Source: Pseudomonadota bacterium
Lineage (GTDB): Bacteria; Pseudomonadota; Gammaproteobacteria; Burkholderiales; Thiobacillaceae
NCBI GenBank assembly: GCA_030836725.1
Contig: JAUPLV010000069.1
Span: forward strand, 1 to 10,859
DNA: 10,859 nt
Direction: 5' to 3'
Shown piece after piece: positions 1 to 6,640 of the stretch (the first letter of the stretch is position 1; each line of letters starts with the position of its first letter). The notes under the pieces were generated by a model, which did no database searches, had not been told where the DNA came from, and worked only from the letters and a program-made list of their open reading frames with translations. The translations under genes and the position numbers were made by a program.

Positions 1-26
1 TGAACCGCCCCGACTTTCGTGGAGGC
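1..26. repeat. IS terminal inverted repeat, orfB-proximal end
   Basis: The first 26 bases match the reverse complement of 1294-1319 at about 22 of 26 positions: 12 identical bases (TGAACCGCCCCG), a diverged 8-base middle, then GGAGGC at both ends. The TGA...TCA termini are typical of the IS3 family. Confidence 0.88.
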
Positions 27-34
27 CATTTGGT

Positions 35-949
35 TTAAGTGCAGGCCGTTGATTCGGTCTGTTCGGCGAGTTGCCGGTAGTAGTTTGCCTCAGCTTCGGC
101 TGGAGGGATATAACCGATAGGTTCGAGCAGCCGGACGTGATTGAACCATGCTACCCATTCCAGCGTTGCCAGTTCGACCGCTTCCCGCGTCTTCCACGGG
201 CCACGCCGGTGGATCAGTTCTGCCTTGTACAAGCCGTTGATCGTCTCGGCGAGCGCGTTGTCATAGCTGTCGCCCTTGCTTCCCACGGAGGGCTCGACAC
301 TCGCTTCGGACAGGCGCTCGCTGTAACGGATGCTGACGTACTGTGAGCCCCGATCCGAATGATGCACAAGGCTGCCGTCACGCTCCGGCTGACGGGCATA
401 CAGCGCCTGTTCCAGCGCGTCCAGCACGAAGTCCGTCGTCATCGTTCGGCTCACCCGCCACCCCACGATGCGCCGGGCAAAGACATCAACGACGAAGGCG
501 ACGTACAGCCAGCCCTGCCAGGTTGAGACGTAGGTGAAATCCGAGACCCACAGCTGATTCGGACGATCCGCCCTGAACTGGCGATTCACCCGATCCAGCG
601 GACACGGCTGTTTGGGATCGGGAATCGTCGTGCGCACGACCCTGCCGCGCATCGCGCCGCGCAGACCCAGACGGCGCATCAGCCGCTCGACCGTGCAACG
701 CGCGACCTCCGTTCCTTCGCGTTTCATCTGCCGCCAGACCTTATCCGCGCCGTAGACCTCAAGATTGGCCTGCCAGACGCGTTCGATCTCGGGCATCAAC
801 GCATCGTCGTGTTGTGCGCGCGCGCAACGCCGCGCCGGATCGCGCTGGCGCGCGGCATGACGCCGGTAACCGGATGGGGCGATCTGCAAGACCTTGCAGA
901 TCGGCTCGACCCCGAAGGCGTCGCGATGCCGGTCGACAAAATCGTTCAA
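35..949 (-). CDS. IS3-family transposase OrfB (DDE catalytic subunit)
   Basis: This 304-residue frame holds an IS3 HTH_21-type region (about residues 45-105) and an rve integrase core. The catalytic triad is D137 (WVSDFTYV), D199 (HHSDRGSQY) and E235 (NALAETINGLYK). The D199-E235 spacing is 35 residues, and a lysine sits seven residues after the glutamate, as in intact DD35E enzymes. The listed start is a TTG overlapping the orfA stop. I infer that the real product is a fusion of about 411 residues made by -1 frameshifting, because the orfB frame stays open upstream as far as the slip site. No frameshift mutation or internal stop is seen. Confidence 0.93.
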   Translation of the reverse strand: MNDFVDRHRDAFGVEPICKVLQIAPSGYRRHAARQRDPARRCARAQHDDALMPEIERVWQANLEVYGADKVWRQMKREGTEVARCTVERLMRRLGLRGAMRGRVVRTTIPDPKQPCPLDRVNRQFRADRPNQLWVSDFTYVSTWQGWLYVAFVVDVFARRIVGWRVSRTMTTDFVLDALEQALYARQPERDGSLVHHSDRGSQYVSIRYSERLSEASVEPSVGSKGDSYDNALAETINGLYKAELIHRRGPWKTREAVELATLEWVAWFNHVRLLEPIGYIPPAEAEANYYRQLAEQTESTACT

Positions 950-1269
950 GATTTGAGACGGCGGTCGAGCTCCGCCTGGGCGAAAAACGCGCTCGCCAGT
1001 TTGAGGATTTCGTTGGCACGGCGCAGTTCCTTGACCTCGCGCTCCAACTCCTTGACGCGTTGCGCCTCGATCGTGGTCACGCCCGGACGCTGGCCGGTGT
1101 CAATCTCATGCCGACGCACCCAAGTGTGCAGGGTAGGTGCCGAGCAGCCGATCTTGGCGGCTATCGATTCAATGGCGGCCCACTGTGATGGGTGGCTGGC
1201 GCGACACTCGCCAACCAAGCGCACGGCGCGCTCGCGGACTTCAGGGGAAAACTTTACGGGTTTCTTCAT
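946..1269 (-). CDS. IS3-family transposase OrfA (DNA-binding subunit)
   Basis: This 107-residue protein is the usual size for IS3-family OrfA. Residues about 8-55 form the helix-turn-helix domain that binds the IS ends (FSPEVRERAVRLV, then ESIAAKIGCSAPTLHTWVR). Residues about 72-94 form a leucine-zipper-like coiled coil (VKELEREVKELRRANEILK), which serves for dimerisation in this family. The ATG at 1269 is preceded by a purine-rich GAAGATGGAG. The stop codon overlaps the TTG at the head of orfB (TTGA), and a shift signal at 960-988 can join the two. Alone, OrfA is expected to act as a regulator; joined to OrfB it gives the active transposase. Confidence 0.93.
   Translation of the reverse strand: MKKPVKFSPEVRERAVRLVGECRASHPSQWAAIESIAAKIGCSAPTLHTWVRRHEIDTGQRPGVTTIEAQRVKELEREVKELRRANEILKLASAFFAQAELDRRLKS
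960..988 (-). promoter_or_regulatory. Candidate -1 ribosomal frameshift signal joining orfA and orfB
   Basis: Read on the minus strand, orfA has GTTTTTC (988-982) with zero-frame codons TTT TTC. Five bases later comes a 5-bp GC stem, GGCGG (976-972) and CCGCC (964-960), with a 7-base loop. Slipping back one base gives TTT then CGC in the orfB frame, which is open from there to the orfB stop. The first slippery base is G, not T, so the heptamer is not ideal. The position fits known IS3-family fusions. The exact slip codon is inferred. Confidence 0.55.
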
Positions 1270-1293
1270 GGCTCCATCTTCTCAAGAGTTGGA

Positions 1294-1319
1294 GCCTCCT
1301 CAAAACCCGGGGCGGTTCA
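1294..1319. repeat. IS terminal inverted repeat, orfA-proximal end
   Basis: This is the partner of the repeat at 1-26. It lies 24 bases upstream of the orfA start codon, so the orfA promoter is probably in or next to this repeat. The base after 1319 begins non-IS sequence. Confidence 0.88.
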
Positions 1320-1353
1320 ATCTGTTCGTGATTGTCGACGTGGTGCGGTTCCG

Positions 1354-1492
1354 CTAGGGAAACACTGATTAATTCGATATGGCCGTCATTGCGAGCGAAG
1401 CGCGGCAATCCAGCGCATTGATTAAGCAGGAATTTCTGGATTGCCACGTCGCTTCGCTCCTCGCAAAGACGGATTAATCAGCGCATCCCTAG
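1354..1492. repeat. MITE-like nested palindromic repeat
   Basis: This non-coding element has two concentric inverted repeats. The outer arms are 1354-1373 and 1473-1492, matching as ctaggga-NNNN-ctgattaat at 16 of 20 bases. The inner arms start at 1385 (gtcattgcgagcgaagcgcg) and end at 1470, both closing on ggcaatccag / ctggattgcc. The inner unit is the same family as the repeat at 3949-4082, in the opposite orientation. Such gtcattgcgag palindromes are dispersed non-coding repeats in many proteobacterial genomes. It lies 35 bp from the IS end. No target-site duplication is evident. Confidence 0.75.
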
Positions 1493-1829
1493 ACATTTGC
1501 CCAGTACAACCCCTATCGGTTCTGAAATTTCTTGGATAGCGGCTCTCCATTATGCCGAAGACCGGACAAGTCTTCTGGGTCGAGAGTTCGCATTCGTCAA
1601 ATCGAGAAGCTGCTGTTCAGCGTCGCCCGTAGCGGAGCGGCAGGTAGCTGCAGTATTGCTGACCGATATCTGCAAGCCCGTGAGTGTCGGGAATGGCCGG
1701 GAAGCAGGCGCCCGAAACAGTGACCCTGAACGATTACTTCTGGCTGGTTGCGGGCATGGAGTTTCGTTTTTTGCCACCGAGTGGCTGGCCGCCAAGAAAT
1801 ATTTCTTCAACAGCAGACTCGGGATGACG
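1493..1829. other. Intergenic stretch with no supported gene
   Basis: 337 bases between the palindromic repeat and the pan-operon terminator. Open frames exist on both strands, but none has a recognisable motif or a convincing ribosome-binding site, and their translations look like shadow sequence. One structural mark is a perfect 14-bp AT-rich palindrome, AAGAAATATTTCTT, at 1794-1807. It has no T-tract and no gene next to it, so its meaning is unknown. The stretch may hold degraded sequence left by earlier insertions. Confidence 0.5.
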
Positions 1830-1860
1830 AAAAAAAGGCCAGGTAACCCTGGCTTTTTTT
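1830..1860 (-). terminator. Rho-independent terminator after panD (symmetrical)
   Basis: A perfect 6-bp stem, GCCAGG (1838-1843) and CCTGGC (1848-1853), with a TAAC loop is flanked by seven A on one side and seven T on the other, so it can work on either strand. On the minus strand it begins 9 bases after the panD stop codon and ends in a U-tract, marking the end of the pan operon. No plus-strand gene clearly needs it. Confidence 0.9.
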
Positions 1861-1869
1861 GTCACTTTG

Positions 1870-2250
1870 TTACGCAGCCTGCACCGGTATCTCGCGGCGC
1901 GTGTCGATGATGCGGTTGTCCGCGTCGACGTACACCAGCTCGGGCGCATAGCGCGCCAGTTCCAGTTCGTTGTAAACGGCGTAGGTGGCGATGATGATGA
2001 GGTCGCCCGGGTTGGCCTTGTGCGCGGCGGCGCCGTTCACCGAAATGATGCCGGAATCGCGCGCGGCGCGAATGGCATAGGTGGTGAAGCGCTCGCCATT
2101 GGTGACGTTGTAGATCTGGATCTGCTCGTACTCATGGATGTTGGCCGCGTCCAGCAGGGTTTCGTCGATCGCGCACGAGCCTTCGTAGTGCAGCTCGGAA
2201 TGCGTGACGGTCGCCCGGTGAAGCTTGGACTTGAGCATCGTTCTTTGCAT
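1870..2250 (-). CDS. panD: Aspartate 1-decarboxylase proenzyme
   Basis: Converts L-aspartate to beta-alanine, which PanC then joins to pantoate. The 126-residue length is normal. The proenzyme cleaves itself at Gly24-Ser25 inside YEGSCAI, leaving a pyruvoyl group on the new N-terminus as cofactor. Known active-site positions of the E. coli enzyme are conserved in number and identity: K9, Y22, R54, T57, Y58 and N72 (NGERFTTYAI, ISVNGAAAH). The ATG at 2250 follows TGAGGG at suitable spacing, and its alignment with E. coli numbering supports this start over the ATG four codons in. It is the last gene of the operon, 40 bp after panC and just before a strong terminator. Confidence 0.97.
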   Translation of the reverse strand: MQRTMLKSKLHRATVTHSELHYEGSCAIDETLLDAANIHEYEQIQIYNVTNGERFTTYAIRAARDSGIISVNGAAAHKANPGDLIIIATYAVYNELELARYAPELVYVDADNRIIDTRREIPVQAA

Positions 2251-2290
2251 GACGGTGCCCTCAATAAGGAAGACTGCATATTATAAAACT

Positions 2291-3136
2291 TCAGGCGGGA
2301 TTGCCCAAGCCGAAATCGAGGTTGTCGATCAGACGGGTTGTCCCCAGCCAGGCCGCGCCCAGCACCACCAGCCGTTCGCTGCCGGGGGTGGGGGCTTGCA
2401 GGGTGGCGGCATCGCGCAGTGCGACGTAATCGACGCGCCAGCCGGCCATTTTCAGGTGGCGGGCAGCGGCGGCGCATAGCGCCTCGAAATCCCGTTCGCC
2501 CGCCCGGATTGCCGCGACGACGGCGGCGAGCTGATGCTGCAAGGTGGCCGCCTGGATGCGCTCGGACGGGCCGAGATAGGCGTTGCGCGAACTCATCGCC
2601 AGACCGTCGGCTTCGCGCAGGGTGCCGCCCGCCACGATTTCGATCGGCAGGTTGAACTGGCGCACCAGCTCGCGGATGACGAACAGCTGCTGGAAATCCT
2701 TCTTGCCGAACACCGCCACGCGCGGCTGCACCAGGTTGAACAGCTTCAGCACCACGGTGGCGACGCCGCTGAAATGGCCGGGGCGGAAGGCGCCGCACAG
2801 GTCGTTCGCCAGGCTGTCGGGCGGCTGCACGGTGAAGGTTTGCGGCGCCGGATACATCTCGGGGGCGTCCGGCGCGAACACGAAATCGCAGCCGGCGGCG
2901 GCGAGCTTTCCGCAGTCGGCATCCAGGGTGCGCGGGTAACGCTCGAAATCCTCACCGGCGCCGAACTGCAGCGGGTTGACGAAAATGCTCGCCACTACCG
3001 GCTGGCCGTGCCGTTTCGCCAGTTCGACCAGCGACACATGGCCGGCGTGCAGGTTGCCCATGGTCGGCACGAAGGCGGCGCCGGTCTGGCCGGCGAGGGC
3101 GGCGCGCAGTTCGGCGGCGGTATGAAAAACCTGCAT
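2291..3136 (-). CDS. panC: Pantothenate synthetase (pantoate--beta-alanine ligase)
   Basis: Catalyses ATP-dependent condensation of pantoate with beta-alanine, through a pantoyl-adenylate, to give pantothenate in the cytoplasm. The 281-residue protein shows the family's nucleotidyltransferase signatures: PTMGNLHAGH (24-33, the HxGH motif), FVNPLQF (52-58), FRPGHFSGV (117-125), VFGKKDFQQ (142-150) and the KMSKS-like MSSRN (181-185). The frame continues upstream inside panB, but the start is set at the ATG at 3136. That ATG shares one base with the panB stop (TGATG), and MQVFHTAAEL matches the usual N-terminus. The overlap implies translational coupling with panB. Confidence 0.97.
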   Translation of the reverse strand: MQVFHTAAELRAALAGQTGAAFVPTMGNLHAGHVSLVELAKRHGQPVVASIFVNPLQFGAGEDFERYPRTLDADCGKLAAAGCDFVFAPDAPEMYPAPQTFTVQPPDSLANDLCGAFRPGHFSGVATVVLKLFNLVQPRVAVFGKKDFQQLFVIRELVRQFNLPIEIVAGGTLREADGLAMSSRNAYLGPSERIQAATLQHQLAAVVAAIRAGERDFEALCAAAARHLKMAGWRVDYVALRDAATLQAPTPGSERLVVLGAAWLGTTRLIDNLDFGLGNPA

Positions 3137-3930
3137 CAGAATGCGTGCTCGGCTGCCGGAAAGCTGCCGTCCTTTACCGCGGCGACATAGGCGCGCGCCG
3201 CCGCCTCGATGCCGTCGTTTCCGGCCAGAAAATTCTTCGAGAACTTCGGCGCGCGTGGGACCAGGCCCAGCAGGTCGTACAGCACCAGCACCTGGCCGGA
3301 ACAATCAACGCCGGCGCCGATGCCGATGGTGGGGATTGCGAGCGCCTCGGTAACGGCCTTCGCCAGCGCCGCCGGCACCATTTCGAGGACGATCAACCCG
3401 GCGCCGGCGGCTTCCAGCGCGCGCGCGTCGGCGATCAGTTGCGCTGCCGCGGCGTCTTCGCGCCCCTGCACCTTGTAGCCGCCGATCTGGTTCACCGATT
3501 GCGGCAGCAAACCCAGATGCGCGCACACCGGAATGCCGCGCTGGGTGAGGAAGGCCACGGTGTCGACCATCACCGCGCCGCCTTCCAGCTTGACCATGTG
3601 CGCGCCGGCCGCCATCAGTCGCGCGCTGGCGGAAAATGCATGCCCGGGCGAGGGCTGATAGCTGCCGAACGGCAGGTCGGCGACGATGAAGGCGCGCTCG
3701 GTTCCAGCGGCGACGCAGCGCGTGTGGTAGGTCATTTCAGCCAGCTTCACCGGCAGGGTCGAGGCGTGACCCTGGATCACCATGCCGAGCGAGTCGCCGA
3801 CCAGCAGCACGTCCACACCGGCGGCATCGAGCACGCGCGCAAAGCCGGCGTCGTAGCAGGTGAGCACGGCGATCTTCTCGCCTTTGTCGCGCATCGACTT
3901 GAGGGTGGACAGGGTGATGATCTTGTTCAT
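3136..3930 (-). CDS. panB: 3-methyl-2-oxobutanoate hydroxymethyltransferase
   Basis: Transfers a hydroxymethyl group from 5,10-methylenetetrahydrofolate to alpha-ketoisovalerate, giving ketopantoate, the first committed step to pantothenate. The 264-residue TIM-barrel protein has the family's conserved blocks: VLTCYD (22-27), LLVGDSLGMV (42-51), ADLPFGSY (84-91), KLEGG (114-118), HLGLLPQSV (138-146), VLEMVP (181-186) and TIGIGAG (201-207). D46, D85 and E116 fit the metal-binding positions, and E183 fits the catalytic glutamate. The ATG at 3930 lies only 18 bp from a palindromic repeat that fills the gap to the upstream kinase gene. The ribosome-binding site is weak. No ketopantoate reductase gene (panE) is in the window. 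Confidence 0.97.
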   Translation of the reverse strand: MNKIITLSTLKSMRDKGEKIAVLTCYDAGFARVLDAAGVDVLLVGDSLGMVIQGHASTLPVKLAEMTYHTRCVAAGTERAFIVADLPFGSYQPSPGHAFSASARLMAAGAHMVKLEGGAVMVDTVAFLTQRGIPVCAHLGLLPQSVNQIGGYKVQGREDAAAAQLIADARALEAAGAGLIVLEMVPAALAKAVTEALAIPTIGIGAGVDCSGQVLVLYDLLGLVPRAPKFSKNFLAGNDGIEAAARAYVAAVKDGSFPAAEHAF

Positions 3931-3948
3931 CCTGGATTACCCGAGCCT

Positions 3949-4082
3949 GTCATTGCGAGGAGCGTAGCGACGCGGCAATCCAGAGACAATTGGAGAGCGT
4001 TGCTGGATTGCCCTAAAGGACTCCGATCCACTATGGGCTGAAGCCCATGTGGAGTCGTATGCCGCGCTTCGCTCGCAATGAC
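3949..4082. repeat. Palindromic gtcattgcgag repeat between kinase and panB
   Basis: The left arm starts gtcattgcgaggagcgtagc (3949) and runs to ggcaatccag. The right side resumes ctggattgcc (4003-4012) and, after an insert, ends gctcgcaatgac (4082). Without the insert (4013-4063) the element is 83 bp, close to the 86-bp inner unit at 1385-1470, and it lies in the opposite orientation to that copy. It fills nearly all of the 173-bp gap, ending 21 bp from the kinase stop and 18 bp from the panB start. If the genes are co-transcribed, it would fold into a long hairpin in the message between them. Confidence 0.8.
4013..4059. repeat. 47-bp hairpin insert inside the palindromic repeat
   Basis: Deleting this segment and one flanking TGCC restores an intact right arm (ctggattgcc joined to gcgcttcgctcgc). 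TGCC occurs directly on both sides (4009-4012 and 4060-4063), as expected for a 4-bp target duplication. The insert is itself a hairpin: ATGGGC (4033-4038), loop TGAA, GCCCAT (4043-4048), extended by CCAC/GTGG across one bulged T and then by GACT/AGTC. It encodes nothing. It resembles a minimal transposable or REP-like palindrome; its family is unknown to me. Confidence 0.6.
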
Positions 4083-4103
4083 AAGAAAATAGACCATTGG
4101 GGT

Positions 4104-4745
4104 TCACACCGCCAGGCTGAAGAATTCGCGCGGGCCGCGCATCTTGCTCATGCGTTCCAGCAGCAGTGCGAAGTCGGCATCGCTCTGCGCGAAGTTGAGG
4201 TTGCTGGTGTTGACGATGAGCAGCGGGGCGGCCTCGTAGCGATGGAAGAACTCGCTGTAGCTGTTGGCCAGGCGCTGCAGATAGTCCGCGTCCATGCCGC
4301 GCTCGTATTCCACGCCCCGGCGCCTGACACGCTCCTGCAATGCGTCGATCGGCGCCTGCAGATAGATCACCAGGTCCGGCGTCGGCGCCTGCAGGGTGAG
4401 ATCGGCATACACCTTCTGATACAGGTCGAATTCGTCGTCGTCCAGGTTGAGCCGCGCGAACAGCATGTCCTTGTCGATCAGGAAATCCGAAACCGTGCCG
4501 GCGCGGAACAGGTCGCCCTGCGCCAGCTCGCGCAGCTGGCGCGAGCGGTCGAACAGGAAATGCAGCTGCGTCGGCAGCGCGTAGCGTTTCGGCTCCTGAT
4601 AGAAGCGTGGCAGGAAGGGGTTGTCGCGGGCGTTTTCCAGCAGGGTGTCGGCATTGAGCCGCTCGGCCAGCTTGTGGGTGAGGCTGGTCTTGCCGGCGCC
4701 GATCGGGCCTTCGACGACGACGTAACGGTAACGGTCGAGGCTCAT
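4104..4745 (-). CDS. Deoxynucleoside kinase (deoxyadenosine/deoxyguanosine kinase type)
   Basis: Phosphorylates deoxynucleosides to 5'-monophosphates in the salvage pathway, using ATP. The 213-residue protein has the P-loop GPIGAGKT at 13-20, the base-pocket glutamate in LLEN (E37), a segment SDFLIDKDMLFA (86-97) at the position of the family's catalytic/arginine motif, and an arginine-rich lid ERVRRRGVEYERG (138-150). This matches the dNK family; substrate preference cannot be decided by eye. Its ATG overlaps the folK stop by ATGA, so the two are probably translated together. Proteins of this type commonly lie between folK and panB in betaproteobacteria. Confidence 0.92.
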   Translation of the reverse strand: MSLDRYRYVVVEGPIGAGKTSLTHKLAERLNADTLLENARDNPFLPRFYQEPKRYALPTQLHFLFDRSRQLRELAQGDLFRAGTVSDFLIDKDMLFARLNLDDDEFDLYQKVYADLTLQAPTPDLVIYLQAPIDALQERVRRRGVEYERGMDADYLQRLANSYSEFFHRYEAAPLLIVNTSNLNFAQSDADFALLLERMSKMRGPREFFSLAV

Positions 4746-5248
4746 GCGTTGACGACCGCGGCAGGCGGCGGCAGGACGGCTACATTTTGATCGATGCAGC
4801 CGGCAAGCCAGTCGGCGGCGCGCCCGCGACCGGGGATCAGCGTGTCGGGCGCGATCTCCAGCAGCGGCAGCAGCACGAAGCCGCGCTCGGTCATGCGCGG
4901 ATGCGGCAGCGTCAGCCCCTCTTCGTGGAAGTGCGCGTCCCCGTAAAGCAGCAGGTCGAGATCGAGCGTGCGCGGCGCGTTGCGGAAGCTGCGCTCGCGG
5001 CCGTGGCGGTGCTCGATGTCCAGCAGCGCGGCGAGCAGCGCCCGCGGCGCCAGCCCGGTTTCAACCTGCGCCACCGCGTTGATGAAATCGGGCTGGTCGA
5101 CGTAGCCGACCGGCGCCGAGGCATACAGCGAGGAGCGGGCAAGCAGCCGGGTGGCGGGCAGATGCTCAAGCTCGGCCAGTGCGTATTCCACCTGCGCCGC
5201 CGGGTCGTTGAGGTTGGCCCCCAGCCCGATGGTGGCGGTGACTTTCAT
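4742..5248 (-). CDS. folK: 2-amino-4-hydroxy-6-hydroxymethyldihydropteridine pyrophosphokinase
   Basis: Transfers pyrophosphate from ATP to 6-hydroxymethyl-dihydropterin in folate synthesis. The 168-residue protein shows the HPPK signatures: IGLGANL (7-13), SAPVGYVDQPDFINAV (44-59), and HGRERS followed by APRTLDLDLLLYG (91-103), with the magnesium-binding aspartates D96 and D98. LPHPRMTERGFVLLPL follows (114-129). The frame is open further upstream within pcnB, but the ATG at 5248 gives the standard N-terminus MKVTATIGLGANL and overlaps the pcnB stop by ATGA. It feeds the folate pool whose methylene form is used by PanB further along the operon; that link is metabolic context, not shown by the sequence. 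Confidence 0.97.
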   Translation of the reverse strand: MKVTATIGLGANLNDPAAQVEYALAELEHLPATRLLARSSLYASAPVGYVDQPDFINAVAQVETGLAPRALLAALLDIEHRHGRERSFRNAPRTLDLDLLLYGDAHFHEEGLTLPHPRMTERGFVLLPLLEIAPDTLIPGRGRAADWLAGCIDQNVAVLPPPAAVVNA

Positions 5249-6603
5249 GCCGGCTGCGACTCGCCGGAAGCGGCCTCGCCCGGCTTTTTGCGCTTGCGCT
5301 TGCGGCGCGGCCTGGGCGCGCTGTCGGCAATCAGCATGGCGTCGCGCTCGTCGTCGTCCGTTTCCTGGAAGCGCGTCCACCAGTCGCCGAGTTCGGCGGC
5401 CACTTCGCCGGATTCGGCGCGCAGCAGCAAAAAGTCGTAGGCGGCGCGGAAGCGCGGATGTTCCAGCAGGCGGTATGGGCGCTGGCCGCCGCGCTGCTCG
5501 AAGCGCGGCTGCAGCGCCCAGATTTCCTTGATCATGCCGTCGTAGCGGCGCGGAATGGCGAGCTGGCCGCGCTGCGCGTCGAGCACCTCGTCCATCGCCA
5601 GGAACAGGGCGGGCTGCGGCTTTTCGCCGGCGGCTTCGAGCGCGCGCCAGCGCTGCAGCACCTGCGGCCACAACAGGGTGCCGAACAGGAAGGCCGGCGA
5701 GGCCGGCTTGTCCTGGGCGATGCGCGCATCGGTGGTTTTCAGCGCGGCGTTGATGAAGCGCTCGCCGGTGGAGTCGTCGAGGATGGTGTCGAGCAGCGGC
5801 AGCATGCCGTGGTGCAGGCCTTCGGCGCGCAACTGATGGACGCCGCGCAGCGCATGGCCCGACATCAGCAGCTTCAGCGCCTCGTCGAAGATGCGCGCGC
5901 GCGGAATGTTGGCAAGCAGCGGCGCCAGGGTGGCGACCGGCCGGCGGGTGTCGGGGTCGATGTGGAAATCAAGCTTGGCGGCAAAGCGCGCGGCACGCAG
6001 CATCCGCACCGGGTCTTCGCGGAAGCGCGTCTCGGGGTCGCCGATCATGCGCAGCACCCGCTTCTTGCAGTCGGCGACGCCGCCGAAGTAGTCGTGCACT
6101 TCCTCGCTCAGGGGGTCGTAATACAGCGCGTTGATGGTGAAGTCGCGGCGCGCGGCGTCGTCCGCCATGTTGCCGAACACGTTGTCGGTCAGCAGGCGGC
6201 CGTGCTCGTCGGTCGACCGCTCGTCTTCCTCGTCCGCTTCCTTCTGGCCGTTGGAACGGAAGGTGGTGACCTCGATGGTGACGCGCCCGCACATCACGTG
6301 CACGATCTGGAAGCGCCGGCCGATGATGCGCGAACGGCGGAACAGCCGCCGCACTTCTTCCGGGGTGGCATCGGTGGCGACGTCGAAGTCCTTGGGCGTC
6401 TTGCCCAGCAGCAGGTCGCGCACCGCGCCGCCGACGAGGTAGCCCTTGTATCCCGCCTGCGCCAGCGTCTCGCAGGTTTTCAGCGCGCAGTCGTCGAGCT
6501 GGTCGCGGCGGATGCCGTGTTTGGACTGCGGCAGAATCTGCGCGGCAGAGGCGGCGCCGCGCGACTTGCGGCCGAATACTTTGTTGATGAGGCGACGAAT
6601 CAT
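5245..6603 (-). CDS. pcnB: Poly(A) polymerase I
   Basis: Adds 3' poly(A) tails to RNA, which in bacteria promotes decay. The 452-residue protein has the class II nucleotidyltransferase head: LVGGAVRDLLLG (56-67), the DxD pair D72 and D74 in PKDFDVAT, then RRDFTINALYYDP (152-164) and GDPETRFREDPVRMLRAARFAAKL (about 188-211). A lysine/arginine-rich tail (RPRRKRKRKK) is typical of PcnB and separates it from CCA-adding enzymes. The start at 6603 (MIRRLINKVFGRK) is chosen because it matches betaproteobacterial PcnB N-termini. An ATG 20 codons upstream (6663) would overlap the ATPase gene and is less likely. No strong ribosome-binding site is seen at either. Confidence 0.95.
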   Translation of the reverse strand: MIRRLINKVFGRKSRGAASAAQILPQSKHGIRRDQLDDCALKTCETLAQAGYKGYLVGGAVRDLLLGKTPKDFDVATDATPEEVRRLFRRSRIIGRRFQIVHVMCGRVTIEVTTFRSNGQKEADEEDERSTDEHGRLLTDNVFGNMADDAARRDFTINALYYDPLSEEVHDYFGGVADCKKRVLRMIGDPETRFREDPVRMLRAARFAAKLDFHIDPDTRRPVATLAPLLANIPRARIFDEALKLLMSGHALRGVHQLRAEGLHHGMLPLLDTILDDSTGERFINAALKTTDARIAQDKPASPAFLFGTLLWPQVLQRWRALEAAGEKPQPALFLAMDEVLDAQRGQLAIPRRYDGMIKEIWALQPRFEQRGGQRPYRLLEHPRFRAAYDFLLLRAESGEVAAELGDWWTRFQETDDDERDAMLIADSAPRPRRKRKRKKPGEAASGESQPA

Positions 6604-6640
6604 GGAATGCGCGAGGGGGCGTATGCGAAACAGACCGTGA

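Larger units (their letters stand above)
1..1319 (-). mobile_element. IS3-family insertion sequence, apparently complete
   Basis: A 1319-bp element bounded by imperfect inverted repeats starting TGAACCGCCCCG, with orfA and orfB on the minus strand in the standard IS3-family arrangement: orfB lies in the -1 frame and overlaps the end of orfA. The DD35E transposase residues are all present and both frames are uninterrupted, so the copy looks potentially active. The left end coincides with base 1 of the window, so the left target-site copy cannot be seen. The right flank begins atc (1320-1322), which would be the 3-bp duplication if the base before the window matches. The protein types fit the IS3/IS51-like part of the family; I cannot assign a named element. 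Confidence 0.92.

Noticed and set aside
809..1357. Plus-strand open frames across the insertion sequence
   Set aside because: They are antisense to orfA and orfB and show no motif or passenger-gene similarity.
1497..1910. A 137-codon plus-strand frame between the repeat and panD
   Set aside because: It reads through the terminator hairpin into antisense panD, has no recognisable motif and has no good ribosome-binding site.
3137..3304. Longer panC start inside panB
   Set aside because: The added residues are out-of-frame panB sequence. The ATG at 3136 overlaps the panB stop and gives the standard PanC N-terminus.
1354..4082. CRISPR-like reading of the repeated gtcattgcgag units
   Set aside because: There are only two copies, 2.5 kb apart, in opposite orientation and palindromic, with no regular spacers and no cas genes.
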